Source: Notospermus geniculatus (lineage: Eukaryota; Nemertea; Pilidiophora; Heteronemertea; Lineidae). Taken from it: DNA of 64,000 nucleotides. The stretch lies in NCBI GenBank assembly GCA_002633025.1, contig NMRB01000011.1, positions 630,728 through 694,727 of the forward strand, read 5' to 3'. A program made the position numbers and the translations under genes. The stretch's first letter is position 1. The number at the start of each line of letters is the position of its first letter. Of the stretch, positions 18,499-28,311 are shown in pieces. A model generated the notes under the pieces. The model was not told the DNA's origin, ran no database searches, and saw only the letters and a program-made list of their open reading frames with translations.

Positions 18499-20855
18499 AT
18501 GGCTCGGCCTACTTCACAAGGAATGTCAGAGTGGGAATTATCTAGCAGTGATGAGGAGGGTTCAAATAGCCAGAGCCAGGAGGAGGACCACCAGATATTT
18601 GTCACATACTCTGCCTGGTTCTCTGAAAGCGTTGAAAGTGGATGGATAGAAGATTGGAGTATGTTTTCCTTCTACATGAGCGGCAATGAAGTTCACTTTT
18701 GATCCAAAAATGTGTAGGCCAAGCTAGCATTTGTGGGATTCCAGACTGTCATACTCTTCACTCTGTTGTCTTCTTGAATTTTGCCAAGGGTTACTATGGT
18801 CTACAGTGGGTTGGAAATCTTTTGTGCCACAGGTAGGCCTAATATTTCTTTATTATTCTTTCAGGAAACAATGGTGGAGAAGTAACAGATGTAGAATCAG
18901 CCCAGTTTTTGTTCAGTGAGAACTGTGAGAGTTCAGATACATTGAGGTGGGTTGAATAACTTGCCGGGTTCTCGCAATATGATAGTATGACATATTTCGC
19001 AGTTATACATTAGGATTGACAAAGATTAATAATCAGGCACAGATCCAGGGTTGGAAAAAGGGGGGCAAAGCGAGGGTGAAGCCCGAGCCTACTAATGCTG
19101 CGTTCACACCTATTGCGAATCGAAATCGGTTTCCGTAAATCGAAATACGGAAATCGATTTGGTTACGCCGGGTCGGGTCGATTTGAAACAAAACGCATCA
19201 CACTCAACCCGAAATAAACTACGTCATGACGTTAGGCCTGATTGATGTGTACTGTGCAGTACATAACTATTTCAATTTGGCTAATGCGAATCGAAACCGA
19301 TTCAAATACCGGTTTGGTTAAATCGGTATAAAAGTGATCTATTTCGAATTGAGTGTGACGCGTTATATCGGAACAGGCCTTTACTGCGAATTCGATTCGA
19401 TATAAAACCCTAGTGTGAACACGGCATTAGGTGTTCTCTAATGCGTTTTCCTGCCATTTCAGTCAATGAATATGTTATTTTGGAAATAAATTGGATTGTG
19501 AATTTTTATTGACTTTTGTAAAAAGGTTGGTTGCACAAAAATAGGGGGGGGGGTGTATGTCCCTTCCGCCCCCCTCTGGATCCGTGCCTGCTAATGAAAC
19601 AGTAGGCCTATCTAATGATCAGCTCTTCTTGTGTCTTCAGGATCTATGAAAGTGACCAGTTCAGGAAGCAGCACGTTGCAGTCATTCATGCACTGTTCAT
19701 TGACGAGTGCTTAAAAAAGAAGTCACTCGAGGCTGTGGCTATTGGCCAGTATTACATTCCTCCTAAACAAGTGCAGCAGTGTGAGTCAGACATGAAAAAG
19801 TCGAGTTTGGATTCAGTTCCAGGTTTTTTGAACACTCATTTTGATTGAGAGAGGAACCCTTTGGCAGGCTCCGTAGACTTCGGTCCCCTCTTGCATTTGT
19901 GTCGCATTACATTATCAAGATGCAGCAACAAATGCTGGTATTGGAGTCGGGTTTTTGAACAGATTGTGCTGCCATCTCCCAGGCCAACTCCTAGTGTAGT
20001 ATAGGGATAGGCAGCCACCCCTTTAAGGGCCCCAGTGGATTTAGTATTTATAGCTAAGCATGCACGAGCATCGCTCTCTCATGGCGTGGCTTTAGGGCAT
20101 GTGCATGCCTGCACCTCTGTCCACCACTTAGTTGATTTACCTTGATTGTATACCCCCGGTTCAAGGTGGCCACCAACGATAACCTTATGTAAAGAATACG
20201 AGAATAAAAGGAAGATTATGAAGACTGAACCTAACCCATCATTTTACTATTTCACACTAGGTGACAGTGACACGCGGCGCAACACTGCTGACAAAGAAAG
20301 ATAGTATTACTATTAGGTGCTCACCCACCAATGATTGACTTCTGTGTACTTCTACTTTCAGTACTAGGCAATGACCATAATATTTTCAAGTGGCAAGTTC
20401 CCAGGAAGGTGGATGAGACTTGTGAAATGCTACCTAAAACAAGAACAACTGCTCCAAGAAAGAATGACAAGCACAAGTCTGTTGAAACAGTAACCAGCAG
20501 ACTTGATTCCAGTCTTCCAAATGCAGAACAAGGAATCAGTGACCTCGCGAATACTGGTGGTGCAGGGGATGTCAGGAATGCCAGGACACAAAGTCACACA
20601 AAATTGGAAGTTACTGAATCCAACTTGAAGTTGCAGAAACCCAAACGGATCCCTAAGGTTTGTGGAGGTGGGGATGGGGATGGCAGAAGGAAGAGAAAAT
20701 GCACTTCAGAGTACGATGAAATGCAGAGACTCTGCTCTGTACAACCAGAATTGAGACGGAGGCATATCAACCCAATGATTACAAGTCGACCTTGGCAAAA
20801 CCAGGAAGATAACATGCCAGTGATAGCAGATACTTCCAATTGTATTGTACTTTAG
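18499..20855 (+). CDS. TERB2-like: TERB2-like meiotic telomere-bouquet protein, copy B (intact copy)
   Basis: Exons 18499-18658, 18865-18946, 19641-19780 and 20362-20855 have the same lengths and phases as copy A up to the last exon, giving 291 residues with a natural-looking end (...SNCIVL, TAG). The domain argument is as for copy A. The last exon encodes a long, polar, basic linker (KPKRIPK, GRRKRKC). Human TERB2 is about 220 residues, so this protein is longer at both ends. The MAJIN-binding C-terminal segment of vertebrates is not obvious; it may have diverged or lie in a further exon I cannot see. Intron 2 carries a 557-bp transposon absent from copy A. Differences from copy A cluster in the last exon and include several amino-acid changes plus a 6-base deletion. 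Confidence 0.75.
19034..19590. mobile_element. Non-autonomous DNA transposon in intron 2 of TERB2 copy B
   Basis: Ends CAGGCACAGATCCAGGG and CCCTCTGGATCCGTGCCTG are inverted repeats with one or two mismatches. Copy A lacks this DNA at the equivalent place (after GACAAAGATTAAT, near 16219), so it inserted after the duplication or was lost from A. Flanking TAAT on both sides looks like the target duplication, although exact ends are uncertain by a base or two. It has no coding capacity and contains a second inverted-repeat element. Confidence 0.85.
19093..19429. mobile_element. MITE nested inside the 19.0-19.6 kb element
   Basis: Terminal inverted repeats TAATGCTGCGTTCACAC and GTGTGAACACGGCATTA enclose about 300 bp with several CGAAT/CGATAT-rich internal palindromes. 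The GTTCACAC-type end resembles the elements at 49.9 kb. Non-autonomous, superfamily not determined. Confidence 0.75.
19781..20208 (+). other. Alternative 3' end of TERB2 copy B: read-through of exon 3, stop, and AATAAA
   Basis: Counterpart of the copy A alternative end: read-through gives a peptide ending GFLNTHFD, with TGA at 19849 and AATAAA at 20203-20208. Relative to copy A the read-through peptide has one conservative change (Ile to Val) and two silent changes. Confidence 0.4.
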
Positions 20856-21438
20856 GGTCGACTTTGTAGGAAGTTCAGTTAGGACAGTCAAATATCTAAC
20901 TGGGTGGAGGGGAATACCGATACCGACACTGGCAAGGTGAAAATCTATGAGAACCCTCGTTACTGGACTTTTGCACTAGGAAGTTCAGGAAACAAGACTT
21001 TCAGCAGTAAAAGCGTTAAGTTCGTGTTTGTGTTCAATTATACAGTTGTTCATTTCAGGGACAATAGATGTGAAGAGAAATTCATTCATCTGCCTGTTTT
21101 GTTGTGTTCTGTGATCCACAGTAGCCTTCTCCAAGACATTTACAACTTAGCATGCTGTCTTTGGCTATCAGCAACTGAGTCAGTCAGCTGGAGGGCAAAC
21201 ACAAGAACAGTGACTTTTCATAAATTTTAATAACGTTAGGATTTATTGTACAGTTGCTAGTCTGACAATCTTTTAGATCTAAGTAAAGCTAATAAATACA
21301 TAGAAAACAAATTTCAAAATAAGGAATTAGAGAGAGTTGCCCAGCATCTGCTGTGGCATTTGATCAGCTTTGCTACAGTATAATCTAAAGAGTACTCAGT
21401 ATAGAGGTAGAATTCATAACCACAAGATCTTATTCATC

Positions 21439-21597
21439 AGGGCCCAGTTGCACAAAACTCATGTTAGTGCTAACTTGGTGTTAGCGCTAACTTTACGTTA
21501 AATGACGTAAAAAGACAATGGATTTTTACGCCATCTAACATAAGTTAGCGCTAACACCAAGTTAGCACTATCGTGAGTTTTGTGCAACCGGGCCCAG
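21439..21597. mobile_element. Fold-back element with GGGCCC...TTGCACAAAA ends
   Basis: Left end AGGGCCCAGTTGCACAAAAC and right end TTTTGTGCAACCGGGCCC are inverted. The arms continue through the gene-free TTAGTGCTAACTTGGTG palindromic sequence to a centre near 21510. Copy B of the surrounding repeat lacks it. Confidence 0.85.
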
Positions 21598-21711
21598 GGC
21601 CGACCGCGCCACGAAACTCCGATAGCACTAACAGGGCCTAACAGAGAAATTCTATAATGGTACCTCTGTTAGGCACTGTTAGTGCTATCGGAGTTTCGTG
21701 ATGCCCGCCCT
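21598..21711. mobile_element. Second fold-back element abutting the first
   Basis: Arms ACGAAACTCCGATAGCACTAAC and GTTAGTGCTATCGGAGTTTCGT are perfect inverted repeats around about 45 bp of centre. The outer GGGC/GCCC ends resemble the neighbouring element. Absent from repeat copy B. Confidence 0.8.
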
Positions 21712-21923
21712 GCTCTTTTGTTGATCTAGAGAAATATATAGTCGATTCTTCAGGAAGTTATAAACATACAAAATCATAATCCATGTTGTCAACATAGACA
21801 CATCATCCATATTGCCCAATGCACAATAACATTATGCCAATTTTACATTCGTGGGAATAAGATCTTCAGTTCAGCATTTCAACAGCAGATGGTAGCACTT
21901 GTAAAACAAGGAATTGATGTAGG

Positions 21924-21960
21924 CTTGGAGGAATTATACTGACAGTATAATTCCTCCAAG
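21924..21960. mobile_element. Minimal palindromic insertion (36-37 bp) with 8-bp target duplication
   Basis: CTTGGAGGAATTATACTG and AGTATAATTCCTCCAAG form a near-perfect hairpin. It is bounded by GATGTAGG on both sides (21916-21923 and 21960-21967), while copy B of the tandem repeat has a single GATGTAGG and no hairpin. That is direct evidence of insertion with an 8-bp duplication. Confidence 0.85.
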
Positions 21961-22070
21961 ATGTAGGGAACCCATGATAAAATAATGCCTACCAGCTTTT
22001 TCTAATGTGTGTAATAACACTACTTCTTTCTTCACCCATTCTGCCAAAATACCTGGCATGAAGAATAGGA

Positions 22071-22581
22071 TCTGACAATCTTTTAGATCTAAGTAAAGCT
22101 AATAAATACATAGAAAACAAATTTCAAAATAAGGAATTAGAGAGAGTTGCCCAGCATCTGCTATGGCATTTGATCAGCTTTGCTACAGTAGAATCTAAAG
22201 AGTACTCAGTATAGAGGTAGAAGTCATAACCACAAGATCTTATTCATCTGCTCTTTTTGTTAATCTCAAGAAATATATAGTTGGTTCTTCAGGAAGTTAT
22301 AAACATACAAAATCATAATCCATGTTGTCAACATAGACATATCATCCATATTGCCCAATGCACAATAACAATAACATTATGCCAATTTTACATGCACAAG
22401 TGTCTTCGTGGGAAAAAGATCTTCAGTTCAGCATTTCAACAGCAGATGGTAGCACTTGTAAAACAAGGAATTGATGTAGGGAATCCATGTAAAATAATGC
22501 CTACCAGCTTTTTCTAATGTGTGTAATAACACTACTTCTTTCTTCACCCATTCTGCCAAAATACCTGGCATGAAGAATAGG
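22071..22581. repeat. Tandem repeat, copy B (empty sites)
   Basis: Head-to-tail partner of 21261-22070. It keeps ...TTATTCATC|TGCTC and GATTGATGTAGG without the insertions seen in copy A, and so serves as an internal empty-site control. No gene recognised. Confidence 0.93.
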
Positions 22582-23355
22582 GCAGGTGATGCAGAATTAA
22601 CTCAAGATTATCAGTTGTCTACGCTACGCAGTCGGCTAAGAGCAATAATTGCTGAGATAATATTGATTGCACTTGATTTATAATATTATTTACGATGTTT
22701 GCAAGGCCTACTTCGTCAAGTTGTCGGATAAACGAATAGCCATGAAAAATGTCAATATTCTTTAAGCCTGAGTTACTTCATTCCAATACACTTGGAATAC
22801 ATGTGGAGCAGAACGATCAAATGAAAATGATCAATATCAGGACATTTTTCACCCACTCAGGTCACACAAGTCTCAAACAAGCCGCCAAAATCTAGGGCAT
22901 GATTGGCAAAATAACAAAATTAGCACAATTTCGCAGGCATTATATCGTTCCTGCACAGGCAGATAAAGAAACTGATGTCTGAACAATCAATGGAAACTTT
23001 ATATGCCTGTTATAAAGGAAACTAGGCCACATTACCATTCGAAATCCTAGGCGGGAAATGTATGTGGGAAAGTGATTCGTGCGACCCCACACATTTTATA
23101 GAGGACAATAAAAATCAAACTTGCTGTCAATAAAAATGTTTGTTCAAAGAAACTCTTTACAGATAGATAACCAATGTACACCTACACAATGTTTACTCTT
23201 GCTCGCAATACAGGTTACTAACACTAATATAGCAACACCCCAAGGCCTTGCCAATAGTCAGTCATACTAAAGTACCATTAAATAGTTCTTCCCTCTTTAC
23301 AAAACGATGCCAAAGTTTCTATAAATAAAGAGGGAGCTAGTATATTTCTTAGATC

Positions 23356-23543
23356 GGTCCCTGATCTCAACGGAAGGATTGAATACTCTCAGATTGGTAG
23401 CATCTGTCACACAACCAATGAAGAACGTGTTGATGGGTTGAAAACCAATTTGATTGCTCTTTTGTTGACCAATCAGTGCCTTGGAAACAACAGATGCTGC
23501 CTATCTCAATCAGTATTCAATCCTTCCAGCGAGATCGGGAACC
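23356..23543. mobile_element. MITE-like element with about 50-bp imperfect inverted ends
   Basis: GGTCCCTGATCTCAACGGAA ... and its inverted partner ...CCAGCGAGATCGGGAACC share the core GGAAGGATTGAATACT and the inner CAGCATCTGT/ACAGATGCTG. No coding capacity. Confidence 0.7.
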
Positions 23544-24330
23544 AATCTTTTAACATGTATTTCTCTGGTCAAATCTTAAGTTGACCAATCCAGTCCTGCC
23601 AATATGATACTTCTCAATTCATCACAGCAAAATATAGCATCATCAACATGTTACATGTACTCGATCCATACACAAACTTCAATAAAAGAAACTATAATTT
23701 ATGTACCTGGTAACAAACTACATGTAACAGCATGAACTGATTTCAGCATGTTCCCTACTAGTTGGTTTTATATTTCACATCAAGGGTACTATAGTAATCC
23801 CCGCAAAGAAATTTAAACACCCGTGCTACTACAGAACTCAACCCAATCCAAATTGTTTTCAAGGTCTGGTACAGGACATAAATTCCAAGAGCTTTTGACC
23901 ACGTTCCTGGTTGTTCCCACCAATCTTTTGAGAAATCCAATGAAAGATACACCACATCAAGGCCACTTATAACTGATTTCATTTTCAACATGCTAAGTGA
24001 ATAATCACTTCTGTGCGAAGAGAAACATACACATTTACAACAGTCCTCTTGAAAAACTTCTCAATGCACCTTAACCTCATTAAAGGTTCACACCTCCAGT
24101 GCAATATCCCCATTTGAAACTTCCAAAGTGAAATTGAATTTTTAGGACAGTTGTCTCTATATCACCAGAAATATATTCTGCAATTTTCTGGAATCATGCT
24201 GGCAATTTTTAAACAAATCAAGAACTTGGGAATTTTTATAGCCAGATGCAAATCGTTGGCAGGAAAATGGGAAAAATTGTGGCCAATACTAGCAATGAAG
24301 ACACCGCAATATTCAAACCCAGTTGGCCTA

Positions 24331-24499
24331 CACTGGAACCTCTCTATTGAGGACACCTTTGGAACTGACTTAATTGAGAGGTGTCATCAATACAGGGGTC
24401 TGAATAAACAGATGTGACCAACTGGGGCTGCTGAACTCTGCTGTCTTTATATGAAAGGTGTCCTCCTGGCAGAGGTGTCCATTAAGGGATGTTCTACTG
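24331..24499. mobile_element. Tc1/mariner-type MITE with TA target duplication
   Basis: Ends CACTGGAACCTCTCTATTGA and AATGGACACC-type inverse (...GATGTTCTACTG) flanked by TA on both sides. Internal GAGGTGTC repeats. The same family occurs at 35356-35530. Confidence 0.75.
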
Positions 24500-24753
24500 T
24501 ATTTGTCATGAGAGCTGCTAACTAGAGTTGGCTAATGAAAATAACACTACAGAATGACCAAGTCTTTGGTCAAGTTGCAGTGAGGTGCAAAGAACCTCAC
24601 TTCAAACACTTACAATTTTCAGTTCAAACATTCACAATGTTGAAGTGTTCACCAAGAACACACTTCAACTACTGTTGTAAGAACTCTGCACCAGAGAGAC
24701 TTTGTATCATTTTACTTGGCTGTTAATTCTGCACCGGGTGTTCACTCCACAAT

Positions 24754-27700
24754 CTACATGTTGTATTCTGACTCCGTTGACAAGACACTACTTCGTCTTC
24801 TGCACATGGGATGATAATAATACGGCTGTTTGCCATTGTAGTACTCGTAGATGTTGAAGAGCGCCATCTCCAGCATACGAAGGACCTGATACAGTTCAAG
24901 ACCCAGACTGAAGTAAAACATGCGGAGTGCAATGGTGCAATCATCCTTAGAAAGCCTCACTGCTCTTTCAAAGCAACGGCGTGCCTCGTCGTAGATGCCT
25001 AGTTCTAAGATGCAGTATCCCAGGACTGAAGCGAGTAGTGGCTTGTTTGAACTATACACATCATCCATGAGATCAACAACATAATATTCAGCATCGTCCA
25101 ACTGGCCCAAACGACGGTAACACACAACCAGGAGGAATTTGGCGAAGACAGATGCAGGAATCACAACCTCTTCTTCTGTCTCCAGTTGGATCAAGTCCGG
25201 TGCAAGGACTTGTTCGATCCCTGAGAAAATAATGTCACCCGTTGCAGCATCAGTGTTCAAAAGTTGCTGCACAATGAGTATTGTTTCAATATAACCTGCC
25301 TGATGGAAGAGATAGTTCGCATACTTCAATGCCAGAACTGGTGAAAACTCTAAATCTACAGCAATCTGGAAGTAGTTCTCTGCTTTGTACAACATCTCTT
25401 CCATTTCTGTCCCGCATTCTGTCATGCAAGCTTTCACATGACATAGCGTTGCTAGGTTACCATAGGTCGCAGACATTTCTGGTCCCAAGGAGTCATGGTC
25501 TTCCTCATACGCCTCTATGCACTCCAAGTAGCACTCCATCGCCTTGTCAACCTCAAACGCCATAGTATGTGCCTGTCCCAACTGGTGAAATAAACTTACA
25601 AGGTCACCTCTGATGTCGTCCTCCAGGTCAATCTGGGCAATAAGGGCTTGATCCAAGCGTTCGGCTGCCTCCTCATACTGCTGCATGCTGACGTGCATCC
25701 CTGCAGATTTGGAGAGCAACTGGTTCTGCAGTGAACTTGACTTCATCCCACTTTGCCTGTTTTCTTCATTGTCTCCCAACGCCTGGCAGTAATACACCAA
25801 AGCTGTTTCGTGATTCTCCATCCCTTCATAGCAATCTCCAATCGCTTTCAGAATCTGAACAATCTGAACCCGATCCTCATAAACAGAGGTGTGACTGTAT
25901 TCTTTGGCAAGCTGCAGAAACTGCAGTGCTTTGGGATAGGCTTCGACAGAGAGGTATGCATATCCAAGAGTGAAAATTGTCTGGTTAACTAACCAGAATG
26001 GCTCTTCAGCTAAATTGGGGATATGATCCTCATACATCTCTGTGTAAATCTCAACTGCTTTGAGTGCAGCAGCAGTTGCTTTATAATACTGCTTGGTGGC
26101 GTAATGCGAGAAACTGAGAAGTGAGAGTACATATGCAGTTTCAAACTTGTAAACCGAATCGTCCTCAATGCGAATATGTTGGTACATGAGCTGTGCACAC
26201 TGAAACATTGCTCCGGCCTTGGCATATTGATGAACAAGAAACCGCACAACTCCTTGCATACACAACACATGCGCATTACTTGGCAGAGAGGATCGTTCCC
26301 GCGCAGACGGGAACCAGTGGAGAGCTTTCTCATAACATTGCACAGCCCCATCATAGTTGTCAATTATGACATTACAGTCACCGATTTTTGTGAGAACTTT
26401 TGCCATGAGATCTGTATATACATTGTCTTGGTTTTGCAAATCCTTGAGAATGGCTAAGGCATGTTGGTAACAGGTCAGTGCCTCGTGTGTACTAATCGAG
26501 TAACTATCCGTGATGTTTCGACCGTCGTAACATTCATCAATGTCATCGAATTCATCATCACTGTTCACATAATCAAGAAGTTCAGAATTCAGTTCATCAC
26601 GTATCGTGACAATGACATGGTCACGCAAGGTCTCACCATGCTGATGCTCAATGATGTAAGCATTTCCCATCTCATACCAGACCTCCGCAATTCGGACGTG
26701 GATATCAGTTTTGTGAATGACAGTCAACATCCGAATGGCCTGTTCCATGAGACCAACACCACCAATGATGTCACCATCGCGTGTGCGAATGAGCCCAAGG
26801 TTCTTAAGAATATGAGCCATGTGCTCATCAAGGACACCTCCTTCCTTGTATGCTGCGTGTAAGAGTCCCAGAGCCTTCTCGTAAACAGCAGAAGCTTTAT
26901 CAAAACGTCCCTGATTAAACATGTTGTCTGCCATAAGAAGAATACTGTGCGCTAAAGTAATCTGAATGTTCTGATTATTAATAGGAAGCACCAATGATTT
27001 TGTGGGGATGTTGTCACTTTTCTGAGAAGCTACTAAGTCCCTTTTCATGTCAAAATGCAAGCTGCTTGTCTCCGTCACAGGAGAACACTCCTCAAATGTG
27101 GGTAGGCGATAAGTTTTCAGTTCGTGCGGTGACAAGTCCTCAATTGGCAGTGTTTGACCACAGATGTATTTACCACGTTTGCGAATGAATGGAGAGAGAG
27201 GGCTTGGGCTGTCAACAGCATACTCCTGCTCTACTTTCATTTCTTTTGAAGTGATCGTCTCTATTTCGATCACATTCGGTCTTTGACCGCCCTCATATCG
27301 TGTGAAGCACTCAGACGTGTCAGAATTCCCACCATCAAGAGGCAGTAGTTCTTTTAGTCTATTCACATTATGATGGTTGCTATCAAACTCATATTCAACC
27401 AAGGTTGATTTCACATTTTCTGACAAGTGCACACCTTCTGTATACAACGACTGCTGATAGCTGTAACCACGGGAATATTCCTGACTAGAATCTGAATTAG
27501 AAACCGAGTTATCATTGCACATGTATTCGCCATGTTTTCTTTTCTCTCCTCTTGACAAGCTTTTGGCACTTTCTGAGGTAAATGCTAGTGGGTTGACCAC
27601 ACGATCGCGGCAAAACCCTCTGTCTGGCTCCTCACCCTCCTCATCAAGAACAGTGTCCTCGTCATACTCAATAATATTGTCTCCTTTTGTCAGATAAGAA

Positions 27701-28311
27701 TATGCATGACGGAATGAGTTCCCACGAGTACGTGTTCTTAAGTCTGTCTCATTCTGGCAGTTGTCAAGTCTGGAGTCCTCCATGCCTTCGTTGCCACCAC
27801 AGTTGTCATTCTCATCCACTGGGCCATTGTTTGTAAAACTATAATCAACTTTGAAATCATCCAACGTCTCATTCAAAATACTCTTATGCTGGTCAATAAT
27901 CCCACGCCAAGACACAACAGGAGTGTTGAGGAAAAAACGATTTTTCAAACTTTCAGCTTTTTTCTTCAAGTATTCAACAGCTTTTTTCACTTGTTGCTCA
28001 GGAGATGCCTTGACAATAGGCTTGACATTGAGAAACTGAGGACGCTTGGGCACCACGCCACAATTCTGATTCTGGATATCAGCTATCGTATTATTGTTCT
28101 GATATTGATCCAGACAATTTAAACTCAAACTATGGCTCCTGTCTAACTGGTTCAAGCCGTACTTGATGGCACTTGGACTGTGGAACAAAAACTTCCGATG
28201 CAATTTGTGATATCTTTCACGAAAATAATCCACAGTTTTCATGGTTTTGTGCTTCTTTTTTTCCACCACCGGTTCAATTTTTGGCAGAGAAATGTCAATA
28301 ACCTGACCCAT
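24754..28311 (-). CDS. Intronless TPR-repeat protein, about 1185 residues, not identified
   Basis: One open frame, start ATG at 28311 (MGQVIDISLPK), TAA-type stop at 24754. Residues 1 to about 450 are polar and probably disordered, with KKK/HRK basic patches near the start, an acidic run (YDEDTVLDEEGEE) and a proline-serine segment. From about residue 452 (LAHSILLMADNMFNQ) to the end there are helix pairs of TPR type, for example EALTCYQHALAIL, AVQCYEKALHWF, TALVYYCQALG, KAMECYLECIEAYEE and EARRCFERAVRLSK, spaced as in kinesin-light-chain-like arrays. Such arrays act as protein-binding scaffolds; partner and compartment cannot be told. The frame stays open upstream to 28434, but an ambiguous base makes one codon TAN (Tyr or stop), so an upstream start or a 5' exon is not excluded. 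No transposase, kinase or other enzyme motif seen. Confidence 0.85.
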   Translation of the reverse strand: MGQVIDISLPKIEPVVEKKKHKTMKTVDYFRERYHKLHRKFLFHSPSAIKYGLNQLDRSHSLSLNCLDQYQNNNTIADIQNQNCGVVPKRPQFLNVKPIVKASPEQQVKKAVEYLKKKAESLKNRFFLNTPVVSWRGIIDQHKSILNETLDDFKVDYSFTNNGPVDENDNCGGNEGMEDSRLDNCQNETDLRTRTRGNSFRHAYSYLTKGDNIIEYDEDTVLDEEGEEPDRGFCRDRVVNPLAFTSESAKSLSRGEKRKHGEYMCNDNSVSNSDSSQEYSRGYSYQQSLYTEGVHLSENVKSTLVEYEFDSNHHNVNRLKELLPLDGGNSDTSECFTRYEGGQRPNVIEIETITSKEMKVEQEYAVDSPSPLSPFIRKRGKYICGQTLPIEDLSPHELKTYRLPTFEECSPVTETSSLHFDMKRDLVASQKSDNIPTKSLVLPINNQNIQITLAHSILLMADNMFNQGRFDKASAVYEKALGLLHAAYKEGGVLDEHMAHILKNLGLIRTRDGDIIGGVGLMEQAIRMLTVIHKTDIHVRIAEVWYEMGNAYIIEHQHGETLRDHVIVTIRDELNSELLDYVNSDDEFDDIDECYDGRNITDSYSISTHEALTCYQHALAILKDLQNQDNVYTDLMAKVLTKIGDCNVIIDNYDGAVQCYEKALHWFPSARERSSLPSNAHVLCMQGVVRFLVHQYAKAGAMFQCAQLMYQHIRIEDDSVYKFETAYVLSLLSFSHYATKQYYKATAAALKAVEIYTEMYEDHIPNLAEEPFWLVNQTIFTLGYAYLSVEAYPKALQFLQLAKEYSHTSVYEDRVQIVQILKAIGDCYEGMENHETALVYYCQALGDNEENRQSGMKSSSLQNQLLSKSAGMHVSMQQYEEAAERLDQALIAQIDLEDDIRGDLVSLFHQLGQAHTMAFEVDKAMECYLECIEAYEEDHDSLGPEMSATYGNLATLCHVKACMTECGTEMEEMLYKAENYFQIAVDLEFSPVLALKYANYLFHQAGYIETILIVQQLLNTDAATGDIIFSGIEQVLAPDLIQLETEEEVVIPASVFAKFLLVVCYRRLGQLDDAEYYVVDLMDDVYSSNKPLLASVLGYCILELGIYDEARRCFERAVRLSKDDCTIALRMFYFSLGLELYQVLRMLEMALFNIYEYYNGKQPYYYHPMCRRRSSVLSTESEYNM

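Larger units (their letters stand above)
17408..20776. repeat. Tandem segmental duplication, unit B (3369 bp)
   Basis: Second copy of the unit at 14595-17407. The extra 556 bp is almost wholly accounted for by one transposon in TERB2 intron 2. Sequence right of 20776 is the native continuation of the last TERB2 exon, which is missing from unit A; this makes unit B the copy that kept the original 3' end. The high identity in introns indicates a recent event. Confidence 0.95.
21261..22070. repeat. Tandem repeat, copy A, with inserted elements
   Basis: Starts TCTGACAATCTTTTAGATCT and ends ...GGCATGAAGAATAGG. The same roughly 510-bp unit follows at 22071-22581. Copy A is about 300 bp longer because it contains two fold-back elements (21439-21711) and a 36-37-bp hairpin (21924-21960), none of which is in copy B. 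Confidence 0.93.
22582..24753. other. Intergenic between the 21-22-kb repeats and the TPR gene
   Basis: Contains the MITEs at 23356 and 24331. A 77-codon hydrophobic minus-strand frame (23758-23991) has no recognisable homology. Otherwise nothing supported. Confidence 0.5.

Noticed and set aside
23758-23991. 77-codon hydrophobic minus-strand frame just downstream of the TPR gene
   Set aside because: No recognisable family, no matching splice partners; could be chance or 3' UTR.
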